Positions 46,628 to 56,130 of a stretch of DNA of 64,000 bases are shown piece by piece (positions within the stretch are counted from its first letter, which is position 1; the number at the start of each line of letters is the position of its first letter). The notes beneath the pieces were generated by a model. That model searched no databases, was not told where the DNA came from, and worked only from the letters and a program-made list of their open reading frames with translations. Both the position numbers and the translations under genes were made by a program. The DNA is from Diogma glabrata (lineage: Eukaryota; Arthropoda; Insecta; Diptera; Cylindrotomidae): positions 190,145,897 to 190,209,896 of the forward strand of contig OY856188.1 of assembly GCA_963693315.1 (NCBI GenBank). The letters are read 5' to 3'.

Positions 46628-47246
46628 TGTAACGACTCTTCGTTGGTTCTTTTAGATTATTGAACAAACACGACAGTAAAAGACAGATCTTTAGTTAACA
46701 GAATCTCAAACTTTATTTGTCATCAAATTACAGCAGCTTCCGTTTTTCCTTACAATAAATTCCAGGGTCTCCAATTTATGTACGATAAACTTCACCGCTT
46801 TTCCACAATTTGAATCAATAATATTCGGAATCGTAAAATCTGTATTTACTATTCCACTAAGTTCAGATTCTTTCACTATTAGTACCCAGGCTCAAGTACC
46901 ACCGATTATTCCTTATACTTGCGAATATTTATAAACACTTTTAATTGCAAAAGTAAAACTGACTCTCTGATATTTTTGTTCGCTTATTTATATCGAAAAA
47001 TAAATAAATCGAAACTTCTATAATCCACTAGAAATCAATACTACGTAGTCCGTACATCTTGAATAGGCCACACCTGTTTTCATTCATACTTGCATTTGTA
47101 TTAGCGAACTCAAATGCAAAATGTATTTGTTAAAGGGAGTTAACTTTTGATTCATCTTTGCTATAGAATGTAGAAAACATTTAGGCGGAACGTATTGGTA
47201 TTTATGATTAAATTAAATTAACCCATTCTGGACGAAGTTTATTACA
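46628..47246 (-). repeat. 3' LTR, 619 bp
   Basis: On the minus strand it begins TGTAATAAACTTCGTCCAGA and ends CGTTACA. It differs from the 5' LTR by two adjacent bases (CC at about 47029 where the other has TT) and one missing T near 47206. The polypurine tract GGAGGGCAG lies directly before it. Confidence 0.9.
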
Positions 47247-47257
47247 CTGCCCTCCAT

Positions 47258-48634
47258 TTAGTTTTGTTCGTCCCGAACAATATCAGCTATCGCATTGGTG
47301 CTGTTACCCTGGTACGGTGCCAACCTTTGCAGATGTATCGCTTTCATCTTGGTACGGGGTCCCTTTTGTATGCGGTAGATAACATCATTAATTCGTTTGA
47401 TTATTTTATATGGGCCTTCCCAATCTGGCTGCAGCTTGGGTGATCTTCCCTTAGTTCTTCTGGGGTTGTATAGCCATACCAATTCTCCTTCTTGAAAACC
47501 GCCACTATTTGCATTTATGTCGTACCTGGTTTTCATTTTGTCACTGGCAATCTTAATGTGGTCTCGAACCTGCTGATGGATTTTATTCATCTTCTCCCTT
47601 AGTTGTCCCACATAATCTGTTTTCGTGGATACCAGACCTCCAGGGATGCCAAACTCGATGTCACTAGGAAGATGTAGTTCTCTTCCGAACATGATATTTG
47701 CTGGCGTTTCACTTGTCGTATCGTGCACTGCGCTACGATAGGCCATCAAGAATAACGGAAGATCCTTGTCCCAATTTCTTTGGTTGGCTTCTACTACCTT
47801 TGACAAATGTTCTTCCATGGTTCGGTTGAATCGTTCTACCATGCCATCCGACTGCGGGTTCATAGGTGTAGTTCGTGTTTTTCTAATGTCGAGTGTTCTG
47901 CACAGCTCTTCCATCAATTGAGTTCCGAAATTCCTTCCCTGGTCCGTATGCAACTCGAGCGGTGTTCCATATCTGCAAATCCATTCATTGACTAATGTTT
48001 CAGCGACCGTAACTACTTCCTGGTTCGGTATTGCATAAGCTTCCGGCCATTTTGTAAAGTAATCAATGACCACCATGATGTATTTGTTACCTTTTGTCGT
48101 TTCCGGAAATGGCCCCGCGATGTCTATAGCAATTCTCTCCATTGGGGCGCCCACATTGTACTGTTGCATCTCTCCTCGAGTTCTAGTCTTTGGTCCTTTG
48201 CTCGCCGCACAAGTATCACATCGCCGACACCATTGCTCTACGTCGGTTCGATACCTTACCCAATAAAACCTCTCCCTTACTTTAGCCAGGGTTTTATTGA
48301 CTCCCAGGTGTCCTCCAGAAATACTTCCATGCAGCTTTACCAGTACCTCTTTTACTCGACTTGATGGCAACACCAGTTGCTCCAACACTTTCTTTCCATC
48401 AGCGGACTCCCATTTTCTTTTTAGCATCCCGTTGTCCATAAATAGTGAGTCCCATTGCGCCCAATAGCATTTCACCTCCGTACTTAAAGGTGCGACCTCT
48501 TTCCACTCCGGTAGCTTTCCTTCGGTTTTCCATTTCAATATTGGAGCCATTGCTGGATCCTTTAGCTGCTCTCTTTTAAATGCCTCGGTACACCAATCTT
48601 CAGGAGTTTGGAACTTAATTTGATTCACTTTCAT
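47258..48634 (-). CDS. Gypsy-type integrase with RNase H tail missing
   Basis: The enzyme inserts the element DNA. The 458-codon frame has the zinc-binding HLGVNKTL and CRRCDTC at about residues 118-150. The catalytic core follows, with Asp in IAIDIAGPFP and LHTDQGRNF, Glu in SDGMVERFNRT, and then a GPY-type C-terminal part (WEGPYKIIKRI). All three catalytic acids are present and the frame is intact. In the complete family the frame continues upstream through RNase H, whose last residues (NAEDLSRRPC-like) survive in the repeated segment at 48635-48898. It lacks its own start signal and would be made only from a fusion or from another copy's RNA. Confidence 0.85.
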   Translation of the reverse strand: MKVNQIKFQTPEDWCTEAFKREQLKDPAMAPILKWKTEGKLPEWKEVAPLSTEVKCYWAQWDSLFMDNGMLKRKWESADGKKVLEQLVLPSSRVKEVLVKLHGSISGGHLGVNKTLAKVRERFYWVRYRTDVEQWCRRCDTCAASKGPKTRTRGEMQQYNVGAPMERIAIDIAGPFPETTKGNKYIMVVIDYFTKWPEAYAIPNQEVVTVAETLVNEWICRYGTPLELHTDQGRNFGTQLMEELCRTLDIRKTRTTPMNPQSDGMVERFNRTMEEHLSKVVEANQRNWDKDLPLFLMAYRSAVHDTTSETPANIMFGRELHLPSDIEFGIPGGLVSTKTDYVGQLREKMNKIHQQVRDHIKIASDKMKTRYDINANSGGFQEGELVWLYNPRRTKGRSPKLQPDWEGPYKIIKRINDVIYRIQKGPRTKMKAIHLQRLAPYQGNSTNAIADIVRDEQN

Positions 48635-48898
48635 TGCCTCCTTTCCCTCAGTCCTGCTATATGACTTGCGCTCCTCAACACAGGGTCTTCTTGAAAGATC
48701 TTCAGCGTTACAATGTATCCTTCTCTTCCGGTGTTCAACGCAGCAACCTTCTTCCTTTTTGACATTTGCCTCCTTTCTCTCAGTCCTGCTATATGACTTG
48801 CGCCCCTCAACACAGGGTCTTCTTGAAAGATCTTCAGCGTTACAACGTATCCTTCTCTTCCGGTGTTCAACGCGTCAATCTCCTTCCTTTTTGACATC
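48635..48898 (-). repeat. 132-bp tandem duplication of the RNase H-integrase junction
   Basis: TGCCTCCTTTCCCTCAGTCC at 48635 recurs with one change at 48767, and the 132-bp units match almost fully. In the integrase frame each unit ends an RNase H-like NAEDLSRRPC segment. In another frame they give an 88-codon open reading made of two 44-residue repeats, which is a shadow. The duplication lies exactly at the deletion junction with gag. Confidence 0.85.
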
Positions 48899-50287
48899 CA
48901 CTTGCTTGTTTGAAAGGTTCATCAATCGGCCTGGAACTACTCCTTCTTTTGCTGCTACTCGTGTTTTGCATTCTTGTCTGATGTGCCCTAACTGCCCACA
49001 ATTCCAGCATCTTACTCTGCTAGATCTTCTTCGTTGATTTCGTTCAGATTTATTTTCCCAACTTTTGACCCGTATGACCACTTCATCGAGTGCTGCTTTT
49101 AATGGCTCTTCAGCAACTTCCATCTGACGTACTCTATCTGAACCGTACGCTCTTTTTCCAGCTTCCATTTGCAGGGCCAATGCTAAGACTTCTGCAGGTA
49201 GCTTCTTTTCGCTTAGATAAAGCTGATTCCTCATTTGTACATCTCGAAGAGCATTGATAAATGTATCAGCTGCCAATTCGTCTCGGTGTTCAGCGTTATA
49301 GTTCGGGTATGACAGATTTACCAGTCTCACAATGTCAGCCTCTAATTCTTGCAAAGTTTCGCTGACTCCTTGTTTTCGTGTTTTGAGCTGCATGCGATGG
49401 AGAGCTTGCATATGACTTTCCCCATATCTTACTTCTAAGGCCTCCATTAGCTTGCAGTAATCACGCTCTGTCGCTGATAGTGTCTGCAAAATTTCAGCAG
49501 CAGGTTTCTTCAATGCCAATATAAGAGCGTTTGCTTTTTGCTGGTGATCACCCCAGTTGTTGCTATCTCAAATTGCATCTTAAATATCTGATACGATGTA
49601 GATCCATCAAATGCGGGTGTTTTTACTCTAGCTGGAGCTGAAGTAGTTGATGGATTGATCATGTTACCTGACTTTCCTTGTGCTATTTCTTGGCGTAATT
49701 CACTCGAAAGATTGCGTAGTTTCTCTTCATGTTCTTCGGTAACTTTCCGCAGCTCCCTTTCCATGTGGTTGATTTTAACCTCCGCACTGGATACACGTGA
49801 CTCGATTACTTCACGTAGACTTTCTTGCTTTGCCATCATATCAGCTGCCAGTTTCTCTTGTCGGGCCATCAGATTGTTTCCTTGTTTGGCGATCATATCA
49901 GCAAATTGTTGTTGTTGGTTGTTTCCTTGTTTGGCCATCATATCAGCAAATTGTTGTTGTTGCTGTACTTTTTGTTCTGCTGCCTGTTTCTCTTGTCGGG
50001 CCATCATATCAGCAAGTTGTTGTTGTTGCTCTAATTTTTGTTGTTGTTGCTGTGCCATCATTTCTTTCATCAACACCATCATCGGATCAATTGCTGGGGC
50101 ATTCTGAACCGGAGCTTCGTCCGGCTCTATTTCTATGACCTCTGTGTTTTGGCCTGCTTCTTCTAAAACTTTACGCAGCCGGAATGCAAGTTCTGCCTTC
50201 GTTCCATGGATTGGAGCATTCTTTTTCTTCAACTCATCCTTCAGCTGGGTCTGGCTGAGATCACTAATATTTACTGTCTTGACCATT
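48875..50287 (-). pseudogene. Gag with SAP domain, Q-rich repeats and CCHC knuckle; one frameshift
   Basis: I start at ATG 50287 (MVKTVNISDLSQTQL), just after the primer site; an upstream open stretch lies in the LTR. Residues about 7-45 form a SAP-type DNA-binding helix pair (LKDELKKKNAPIHGTKAELA). Four to five Gln-rich repeats (QQQQFADMMAKQ and variants) follow, then a coiled coil. The capsid starts at TPAFDGSTSYQIFKMQFEIA, where one or two bases are lost near 49555. It continues in the next frame with ALKKPAAEILQTL to the zinc knuckle CWNCGQLGHIRQEC near 48990. The stop at 48875 comes shortly after, at the internal deletion. Confidence 0.85.
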
Positions 50288-50298
50288 GTTTCAATAAT

Positions 50299-50315
50299 CC
50301 CACTTCTGACACCAC
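50299..50315 (-). other. Primer-binding site of the deleted LTR element
   Basis: TGGTGTCAGAAGTGGGA on the minus strand follows the 5' LTR end after one base. It starts with TGG as expected for pairing to a tRNA 3' end. The tRNA was not assigned. Confidence 0.7.
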
Positions 50316-50935
50316 TGTAACGACTCTTCGTTGGTTCTTTTAGATTATTGAACAAACACGACAGTAAAAGACAGATCTTTAGTTAACAGAATCTCAAACT
50401 TTATTTGTCATCAAATTACAGCAGCTTCCGTTTTTCCTTACAATAAATTCCAGGGTCTCCAATTTATGTACGATAAACTTCACCGCTTTTCCACAATTTG
50501 AATCAATAATATTCGGAATCGTAAAATCTGTATTTACTATTCCACTAAGTTCAGATTCTTTCACTATTAGTACCCAGGCTCAAGTACCACCGATTATTCC
50601 TTATACTTGCGAATATTTATAAACACTTTTAATTGCAAAAGTAAAACTGACTCTCTGATATTTTTGTTCGCTTATTTATATCGAAAAATAAATAAATCGA
50701 AACTTCTATAATTTACTAGAAATCAATACTACGTAGTCCGTACATCTTGAATAGGCCACACCTGTTTTCATTCATACTTGCATTTGTATTAGCGAACTCA
50801 AATGCAAAATGTATTTGTTAAAGGGAGTTAACTTTTGATTCATCTTTGCTATAGAATGTAGAAAACATTTAGGCGGAACGTATTGGTTATTTATGATTAA
50901 ATTAAATTAACCCATTCTGGACGAAGTTTATTACA
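50316..50935 (-). repeat. 5' LTR, 620 bp
   Basis: It is the partner of 46628-47246, and the two are about 99.5% identical by eye. A promoter would be expected here. No TATA-like site was defined with confidence. Confidence 0.9.
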
Positions 50936-50939
50936 ATAT

Positions 50940-51253
50940 CAATGCTACCAACGTGGTATAAAAATTTGTAAAAACATTTTAATTTTACTAAAAGTTTGGG
51001 AAAGCAAAATTTTGATTTTATAAACTTTCAGAAAAAAGTATGAATGCTGACTTTTTTTTACTAATGAGAAGCATATAGTTAAATAAGATATACTTTTATT
51101 GATAACTTTGAATACAGTTGTAGAAAAAATGCAAATTATTCGAAATGAAAATTTTAACCTTTAAAACCTATTCGGTGCACAGTATATATACTAGTAGTGT
51201 CTTTCAAAACATGGCGCGCAAGACACTACCCCTCTTGATAAAGTTTTTTTTTA
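50940..51253. other. AT-rich spacer
   Basis: No gene recognised. 'agtgtctt...aagacact' at 51197-51226 is a short inverted pair. Confidence 0.4.
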
Positions 51254-51370
51254 ATCCTTGCGATTTGATTTACAAAATTAGAATGAATTATGATTATTAA
51301 ATTTTAGCATACGTATCTAAAATTTAATAATCATAATTCATTCTAATTTTGTAAATCAAATCGCAAGGAT
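51254..51370. repeat. Perfect 54-bp inverted repeat, 9-bp loop
   Basis: ATCCTTGCGATTTGATTTAC and the following bases to 51307 are repeated exactly in inverted orientation at 51317-51370 around CATACGTAT. All 54 positions appear to pair. It could be a very short foldback element or a precursor-like RNA hairpin. Confidence 0.9.
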
Positions 51371-51577
51371 AATTAATTTTAAATAATGGATATTTAAATA
51401 ATTATCCTTAATTAAGGATAATTAATTAACAATAATAATTAATTTTTATTATGATTTTTAAACCTGTTTTTGTTTCTCTACTTTATATCTCTTATTATTT
51501 AATTAAAGCTGATCACAAATTTATTCATACAATTTGATAATTATAAACAATATATGCATTATTAATTCCCTTTGTTT

Positions 51578-51955
51578 TTAATTTAATCTTTGATTTAGCT
51601 TTAGTAAATCAACGGGATCGATGCGAGGTGGGGCTGAAATTTGAAATTCTTGTTTTTCATATATTGTGTCTGTTTTGCTTTTGATGCCGAGTTGTTTATA
51701 AATATCAATTTTTTCATCTGGCAGTTCATTTTTTTTAAACTCCTGAATTTCTTGATCTTTTATTTCTTGCAGCTCCTCATCTGACAATTTAGCATATTCT
51801 TCAAATTTTTTAATAATTGTTTTTATGTTTTTTTTGTAAATTTCTTTACAATCAGCATATAAGAGCTCTTCTTCTTCGTAAGAAAAGCATAATTTGTTCT
51901 CTGTAATAATTTTCTGCTTCCTTTTATTTTTAAAACTAGGGGGTATCCCGCGGGC
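51578..51955 (-). CDS. Charged C-terminal exon-like frame, unrecognised
   Basis: The frame is open on the minus strand from about 51955 to TAA 51578, roughly 125 codons, without an early ATG; the first Met is at 51787. It is preceded by 'ccccctag', a possible acceptor. The peptide is rich in Lys and Glu (IKDQEIQEFKKNELPDEKID) with a middle CFSYEEEELLYADCKEIYKK and a C-terminal PPRIDPVDLLKLNQRL. It reads like a real protein end rather than chance, but I know no family. GC-rich 'gggctccgcccctcccc' at 51950-51970 marks another element's border. Confidence 0.35.
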   Translation of the reverse strand, partial: ARGIPPSFKNKRKQKIITENKLCFSYEEEELLYADCKEIYKKNIKTIIKKFEEYAKLSDEELQEIKDQEIQEFKKNELPDEKIDIYKQLGIKSKTDTIYEKQEFQISAPPRIDPVDLLKLNQRLN

Positions 51956-53069
51956 TCCGCCCCTCCCCTTTTATTAAATCGGTTTAAATTATTAATGTTT
52001 GAAAATGAATATTATAACCTAAACTGTTTTTTGTATAAAAATATCAAATGTTTTCAACCTACATTGTTTTTAAAAATTGTTAAAAATCTATATTTTTCTA
52101 TGCTGTAATGTTCGCTGTACTAAAGAACAATTTTCTGGTTCTGGTCCTGCCATAATAGCGCTAGTATTTTACGAAATGTTGTGTCAAAAAGTGAGGAAAT
52201 AGACCTTTAATCATGTACTTTCATCAATTTGTTTCCTCTTTTCTTTTTTAATAAACTTATTATAAAAACCATCTACCAACTTTACTATTTAATGTAAAAA
52301 TTATTCCTTTAAAAAAAGGTTATTATTCCTTTAAAAAAAATTCGATCTATTTTTCATAATAAATATTACATATCTTGTGACTAATTCAAAATAAAAAAGG
52401 TTTTATTAATAAAACATCAACCAAAATTATAAATATATGTATTATGTAACTTAATTAAAATAAAAAAATAAAATCCCCTAAATGCATTCTATAACATGAT
52501 TGCATTCATAACTAAACAAAATGACGTCACACGATCTTTTATGATAAAGCTGTTATATTGCAAGAGAAATACATACTCAAATAGTAGTTTTTGTTTTTCC
52601 TTAATTTAGTTCACAGGAATGAAATTATGGCAAATAATTATCGGAAACCACTATTATATGATTTTTAGCACTGCCTTCAAAATGTAAATGATTTTAATGA
52701 TTTTAATTTGAACAAATTATGGCAAAAGACAACTGAACTTTTTAACTAACTTTAAAGAACTACTTTATCGATAATTCTAAGTATCCAAAAACAAAATTTT
52801 ATATAAGTTTTATTTATACATATATGAATTATTTATTTATATGAATTCATTCATGAATAATAAAATAAAAAAGCACAATAATTTTAAAGTTATTTAAAGA
52901 AAATAATGAATTTATGAATTAAAAAAAAAACAATTTTAATGTTATTTAAAATAAAAATTAAAAAACTGCATTATCGTAAAACGAAATGTATGTATGAATA
53001 TGAATAAAATAAGAGTGTGTAAAAAAACAATAATTTTAATGTTATTTAAAAAAAAAATTCGCAATATTC
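51956..53069. other. AT-rich stretch
   Basis: GC-rich 'atcccgcgggctccgcccctccc' at 51946-51968 looks like an element end. The rest is AT-rich, with repeated 'caataattttaatgttatttaaa' at about 52930 and 53030. No genes. Confidence 0.4.
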
Positions 53070-53130
53070 AGGTTTCGAACTTACAATCTATAGATCATCA
53101 GTCGAGCGCGCTACCAATATACCAATTTGA
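53070..53130 (-). repeat. tRNA-like segment, probable SINE head
   Basis: On the minus strand TTGGTAGCGCGCTCGACTGA resembles a Pol III A box and GTAAGTTCGAAACC, about 25 bp later, a B box. Acceptor and anticodon stems do not fold cleanly, so it is more likely a tRNA-derived SINE or a tRNA pseudogene than a working tRNA. Confidence 0.5.
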
Positions 53131-53942
53131 ACTATATTTGATCTATAGACTAAAGGATAGATAAGATATCCGTTACGCTCGTATAGAAGGATAGACTTAC
53201 GACTATTATATTATTGATTACAGTATCTAATAATGCGTGCGCTCTTCCTTTTTTCATACATTGGATCATTCATGTATATGCTTGTTTGTTTGTTTTGGTC
53301 TTCAGCATCACTATTATCACTTTTTTGTGGAGCGTAATCATCTGTTATATTCCATTATAATAATAACAGTACTAGTGTACTGTTATGCCGTGGATACTTT
53401 CATATATATTTATCTAAAGAAAACCAATATGGCCTTTGCCCAGAAAAACCTCTATGAAAACAATTCACTCTAGAGAACGATGACGGTCCCAAAAAAAAAC
53501 AATTCAAAAAAAATTTAAAGAATATAGTAGGAAAAAAAATTTAATGAAAACAAAAAAACTTATCTTAATATACGTTGATAGGTTGTTTTGGGTGGTCCTA
53601 TAAAATCCATATGGTCCGTTTATTTGATGTGATGATATAAGGTAACAATCTTTATGTCAAATATCGTCGATTTGGTTTGTATCACAGTTATTTGATTATA
53701 TTTCTATTAATGCACTCAATCAGGTTTTAATGGTTCCAGACCTCTTATTTTTGGCATAAATTTAATCCCTAGTGTAATTCCATAGAAACAATCGTGTCTG
53801 TACCAATTCTCTATATATTATCATAAAAGATCAATCCATCTGTCAACACCTAACAAAAGATTCGTGTAGTTTCACCAATCCACAATCTTAAAAACAAATA
53901 ACTACACTCATAATTTCTTTTAATATCTATTTTTTTTTATTT
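53131..53942. other. AT-rich stretch with a shared repeat fragment
   Basis: AAACCAATATGGCCTTTGCC at 53421 recurs as 'aaccaatatggcctccgcccagg' at 63183, so both belong to one dispersed repeat. No gene recognised. Confidence 0.4.
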
Positions 53943-54286
53943 CTGGGGCCCTATTCTCAAATATCACATCCATTTTCCACATGTGGACAACTGTTAAAAT
54001 TCCCTACCAAGGGAATTTGTATTTCCACATGCATATTCCACATCCAACCTAGGGGTCTATTCTTAAACCTGTACGGAAAATTTCGTATACGGAAATACTG
54101 TCAAAACCGTTCGGAAACTTAAAAAATGTATTCTCAAAATTCCTTGTCGGAAAATTCCGATCAAAAATCATTCGGAATAATCCGAATGGGTAAATACCAT
54201 TCGTATTATGTTTTCCGTATACGTAAAGTCAATGAATTATTATTTTAAACTAATAAATAAACAAATTAAAATAATTATCTAATAAT

Positions 54287-54518
54287 ATGAGTGAACTAAT
54301 AAAAAAAAGAAGTGGACATATCTCGAGTGCTCAAAAAACAGTCCTTGTAGATTTTCTAGAAAACCACCCACAATTGAAAAATGGGAAGATTGATAATAAT
54401 TAAATTAAATTTCATAAATAATTTCAAATATTCGGATGCTCATTCGTTATGGCAGTCTGCTAGTGAGATCCTTAATGCTATCCCAGGATCAACTAAGGAT
54501 TGGAAAAGTTGGCGCAAG
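54287..54518 (+). pseudogene. Myb/SANT-like N-terminal exon (nested element)
   Basis: From ATG 54287 the frame reads SAQKTVLVDFLENHPQLKNG and then meets a TAA at about 54401, inside a 20-bp AT-rich insertion. The family sequence resumes as SDAHSLWQSASEILNAIPGS and DWKSWRK, the DNA-binding helix. It ends at a GTATAT splice donor at 54519. Harbinger elements pair such a protein with the transposase for binding to the ends. The remaining exons are deleted. Confidence 0.75.
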
Positions 54519-54585
54519 GTATATCTTGAAAAAAAATTTATTTCTTAAAATCATTCAGTCTCTTAACGTAGCAAATAATACTCAC

Positions 54586-54738
54586 AAGCTGAACGTTTAT
54601 GGAATGGTATCCTTTCTTATTTACGTAAATATTTTCTAGATATATTGGGTCATTTCTTGGAGGTGGGACGATTGCAACATGGGTGCAATCTATGCAACCA
54701 ACAATACTTGGAAATCTATAAATATCGTAAAATCTGCA
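54586..54738 (-). pseudogene. HARBI1-like DDE exon (nested element)
   Basis: The exon reads [18 protein letters not shown] and [19 protein letters not shown]. It carries the first catalytic Asp (IDCTHV) of the DDE nuclease. It is bounded by a CTGCAG acceptor and a GTGAGT donor at 54585. It matches the corresponding exon at 57831-57978 of the host element. The exons around it are missing. Confidence 0.75.
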
Positions 54739-54829
54739 GTATACGAGTAATACATATATCAAAATAATTCTATTATAGGTTTTGTCGGGATAATTTTTTA
54801 CTTTTGACGTGTTGCATTTAACTTAAAAT

Positions 54830-54949
54830 TTTTTTCTGGAAGTTCAAAAAAATGTAGACAGAGGTAGAACTCTTTCAACATTCATTTCCTGGGCTTCACC
54901 AACTGCTTCATTAAATAAAAGAAATCCTAATTCGTCAATACCAGTCATA
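54830..54949 (-). pseudogene. HARBI1-like first exon fragment (nested element)
   Basis: ATG at 54949 opens a frame reading MTGIDELGFLLFNEAVGEAQ, then a stop after LPLSTFF. It aligns with the start of the host-element transposase (LDKLGLLFANSAVEQAEAME). The region between it and the DDE exon, including the helix-turn-helix, has been deleted. Confidence 0.65.
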
Positions 54950-55017
54950 TTTAATTAAATAATTTTATTTTTCACAATCACAATATAAATATTATTAATT
55001 ATTATTACTTCCTATTA

Positions 55018-55802
55018 AATTAAACCATGAGGAATTGCGTGAGGTTGAATCAGTTAGACTTCTTGGAGTGGATATTCAAAATAACCTGAAATGGAATAAA
55101 CATGTGTTCAACCTCGCTAAATCTGCAATGCAAAAATTAGGATTCTTGAGTCGGTGTAAAAAATATTTCAATCCCGAGCAAATTTTGCTAATCTTCAAGT
55201 CCTTTATTCGTCCATGTATGGAGTACTGCTGTCATGTTTGGGGAGGTGCTTGTCAGACAACAATAAATTGTCTAGACTCTGTTCAGAGAAAAGCAATACG
55301 GTTGATTGGTAATACCGAACTAACGGACCAGCTTGATTCACTCCAGCACAGAAGAAATGTGGCTGAATTGTCAATCTACTATAAATATAACTTTAGCGAA
55401 CTCTCCTCTAAGGAAATTCAAAACATCCTTCCATCGTGTGCGCAGTATAATCGACAAACAAGAGCTGCCGAGTTATCCCATCCATTTGTTGTACAAATAC
55501 CTCGTTGTAGAACTGTGTCCTTCCAAAACGACTATTTTAATAGAGTGGCCAAATTATGGAACTCATTGCCTTCCTCTGTATTTCCCGATGAATTTTCCCC
55601 TCAGGCATTTAAAGAAAATGTCCATCATCATTTAAAAAAAATTAGTATAGTTATCCCTATATCCCCATTCCTTCCATTTTCCTCATCTCCTTCCTTTATA
55701 GTTGACATGGTATCTTCGGATATTCAAAGAGTCTAAATAATGAATATTTCATATTTAGTGTGCTAAACATGTCTAACTAATTAATAAAAAAAAAAAAAAA
55801 AA
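55018..55802 (+). mobile_element. 5'-truncated LINE with poly(A) tail
   Basis: It starts inside ORF2 and ends in a run of 17 A at 55786-55802. The coding part has no disabling change to its stop at 55736. It lies within the nested Harbinger element, so it is younger than that one. Flanking duplications were not resolved. Confidence 0.85.
55035..55736 (+). pseudogene. LINE ORF2 C-terminal fragment
   Basis: This is the last 233 residues of a reverse transcriptase. VESVRLLGVDIQNNLKWNKH, FIRPCMEYCCHVWGGA and HRRNVAELSIYYKYN are characteristic of the thumb and C-terminal part of Jockey/CR1-type ORF2. The YADD core and the endonuclease are absent. The sequence differs from the LINE at 19.7-21.9 kb, so it is another family. 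Confidence 0.85.
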
Positions 55803-56130
55803 CTTGACATTAACTTTTTGACTTTTTGACATTAAAATGATCCACCACATACGGAAAGGTGAGTTTTTTCTTCACCAAACGAAAATATTTCCGAACGAAA
55901 TTTGAGAATACGATTTGCATTTACCATACGTAAACAACCGTTCGGAAATTTCCGTATACGAAATTTTCCGTGCAGGTTTGAGAATAGGCCCCCTAAACCC
56001 GTATTCTCAAACCATTCGTAATTTTTTATTCAACATTCTTAAATTGAAACGAACTTCATTGTGTGGTAAATTTATTTTTGACATTTTGTTTATTACTATT
56101 TTGTTTACTGTCAGAAAATTTTTAATATAA

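Larger units (their letters stand above)
46628..50935 (-). mobile_element. Young, internally deleted LTR retrotransposon
   Basis: Two LTRs (46628-47246 and 50316-50935) are flanked by ATAT on both sides (46624-46627, 50936-50939). On the minus strand a primer site follows the right LTR and a polypurine tract precedes the left one. Gag and integrase are present, but protease, RT and most of RNase H are absent. The element is 4.3 kb, against 5 kb or more for intact relatives. Domain order and integrase type place it in Ty3/Gypsy. Confidence 0.9.
54052..55992. mobile_element. Nested, internally deleted Harbinger derivative
   Basis: The ends are GGGGTCTATTCTTAAACCTG at 54052 and the near complement ending at 55992 (GGTTTGAGAATAGGCCCC). 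CTA lies on both sides (54049-54051, 55993-55995). The sub-terminal 'acggaaaatttcgtatacgg' is also inverted at the other end. It keeps pieces of a Myb gene (plus) and of a HARBI1-like transposase (minus) in the opposite arrangement to its host element, and has lost the rest. Confidence 0.85.

Noticed and set aside
48631..48897. 88-codon frame made of two 44-residue repeats
   Set aside because: It looked like a novel repeat protein, but the RNase H-integrase frame in the same DNA has the family motif NAEDLSRRPC, so this is a shadow frame of a tandem duplication.
49655..50320. Cys/Phe-rich open frames on the plus strand opposite gag
   Set aside because: They are antisense to the Gln-rich gag repeats (CAA/CAG), which read as Cys and Leu runs.
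53070..53130. A working tRNA gene
   Set aside because: A-box and B-box-like sequences are present, but no closed acceptor stem or clear anticodon arm could be drawn.
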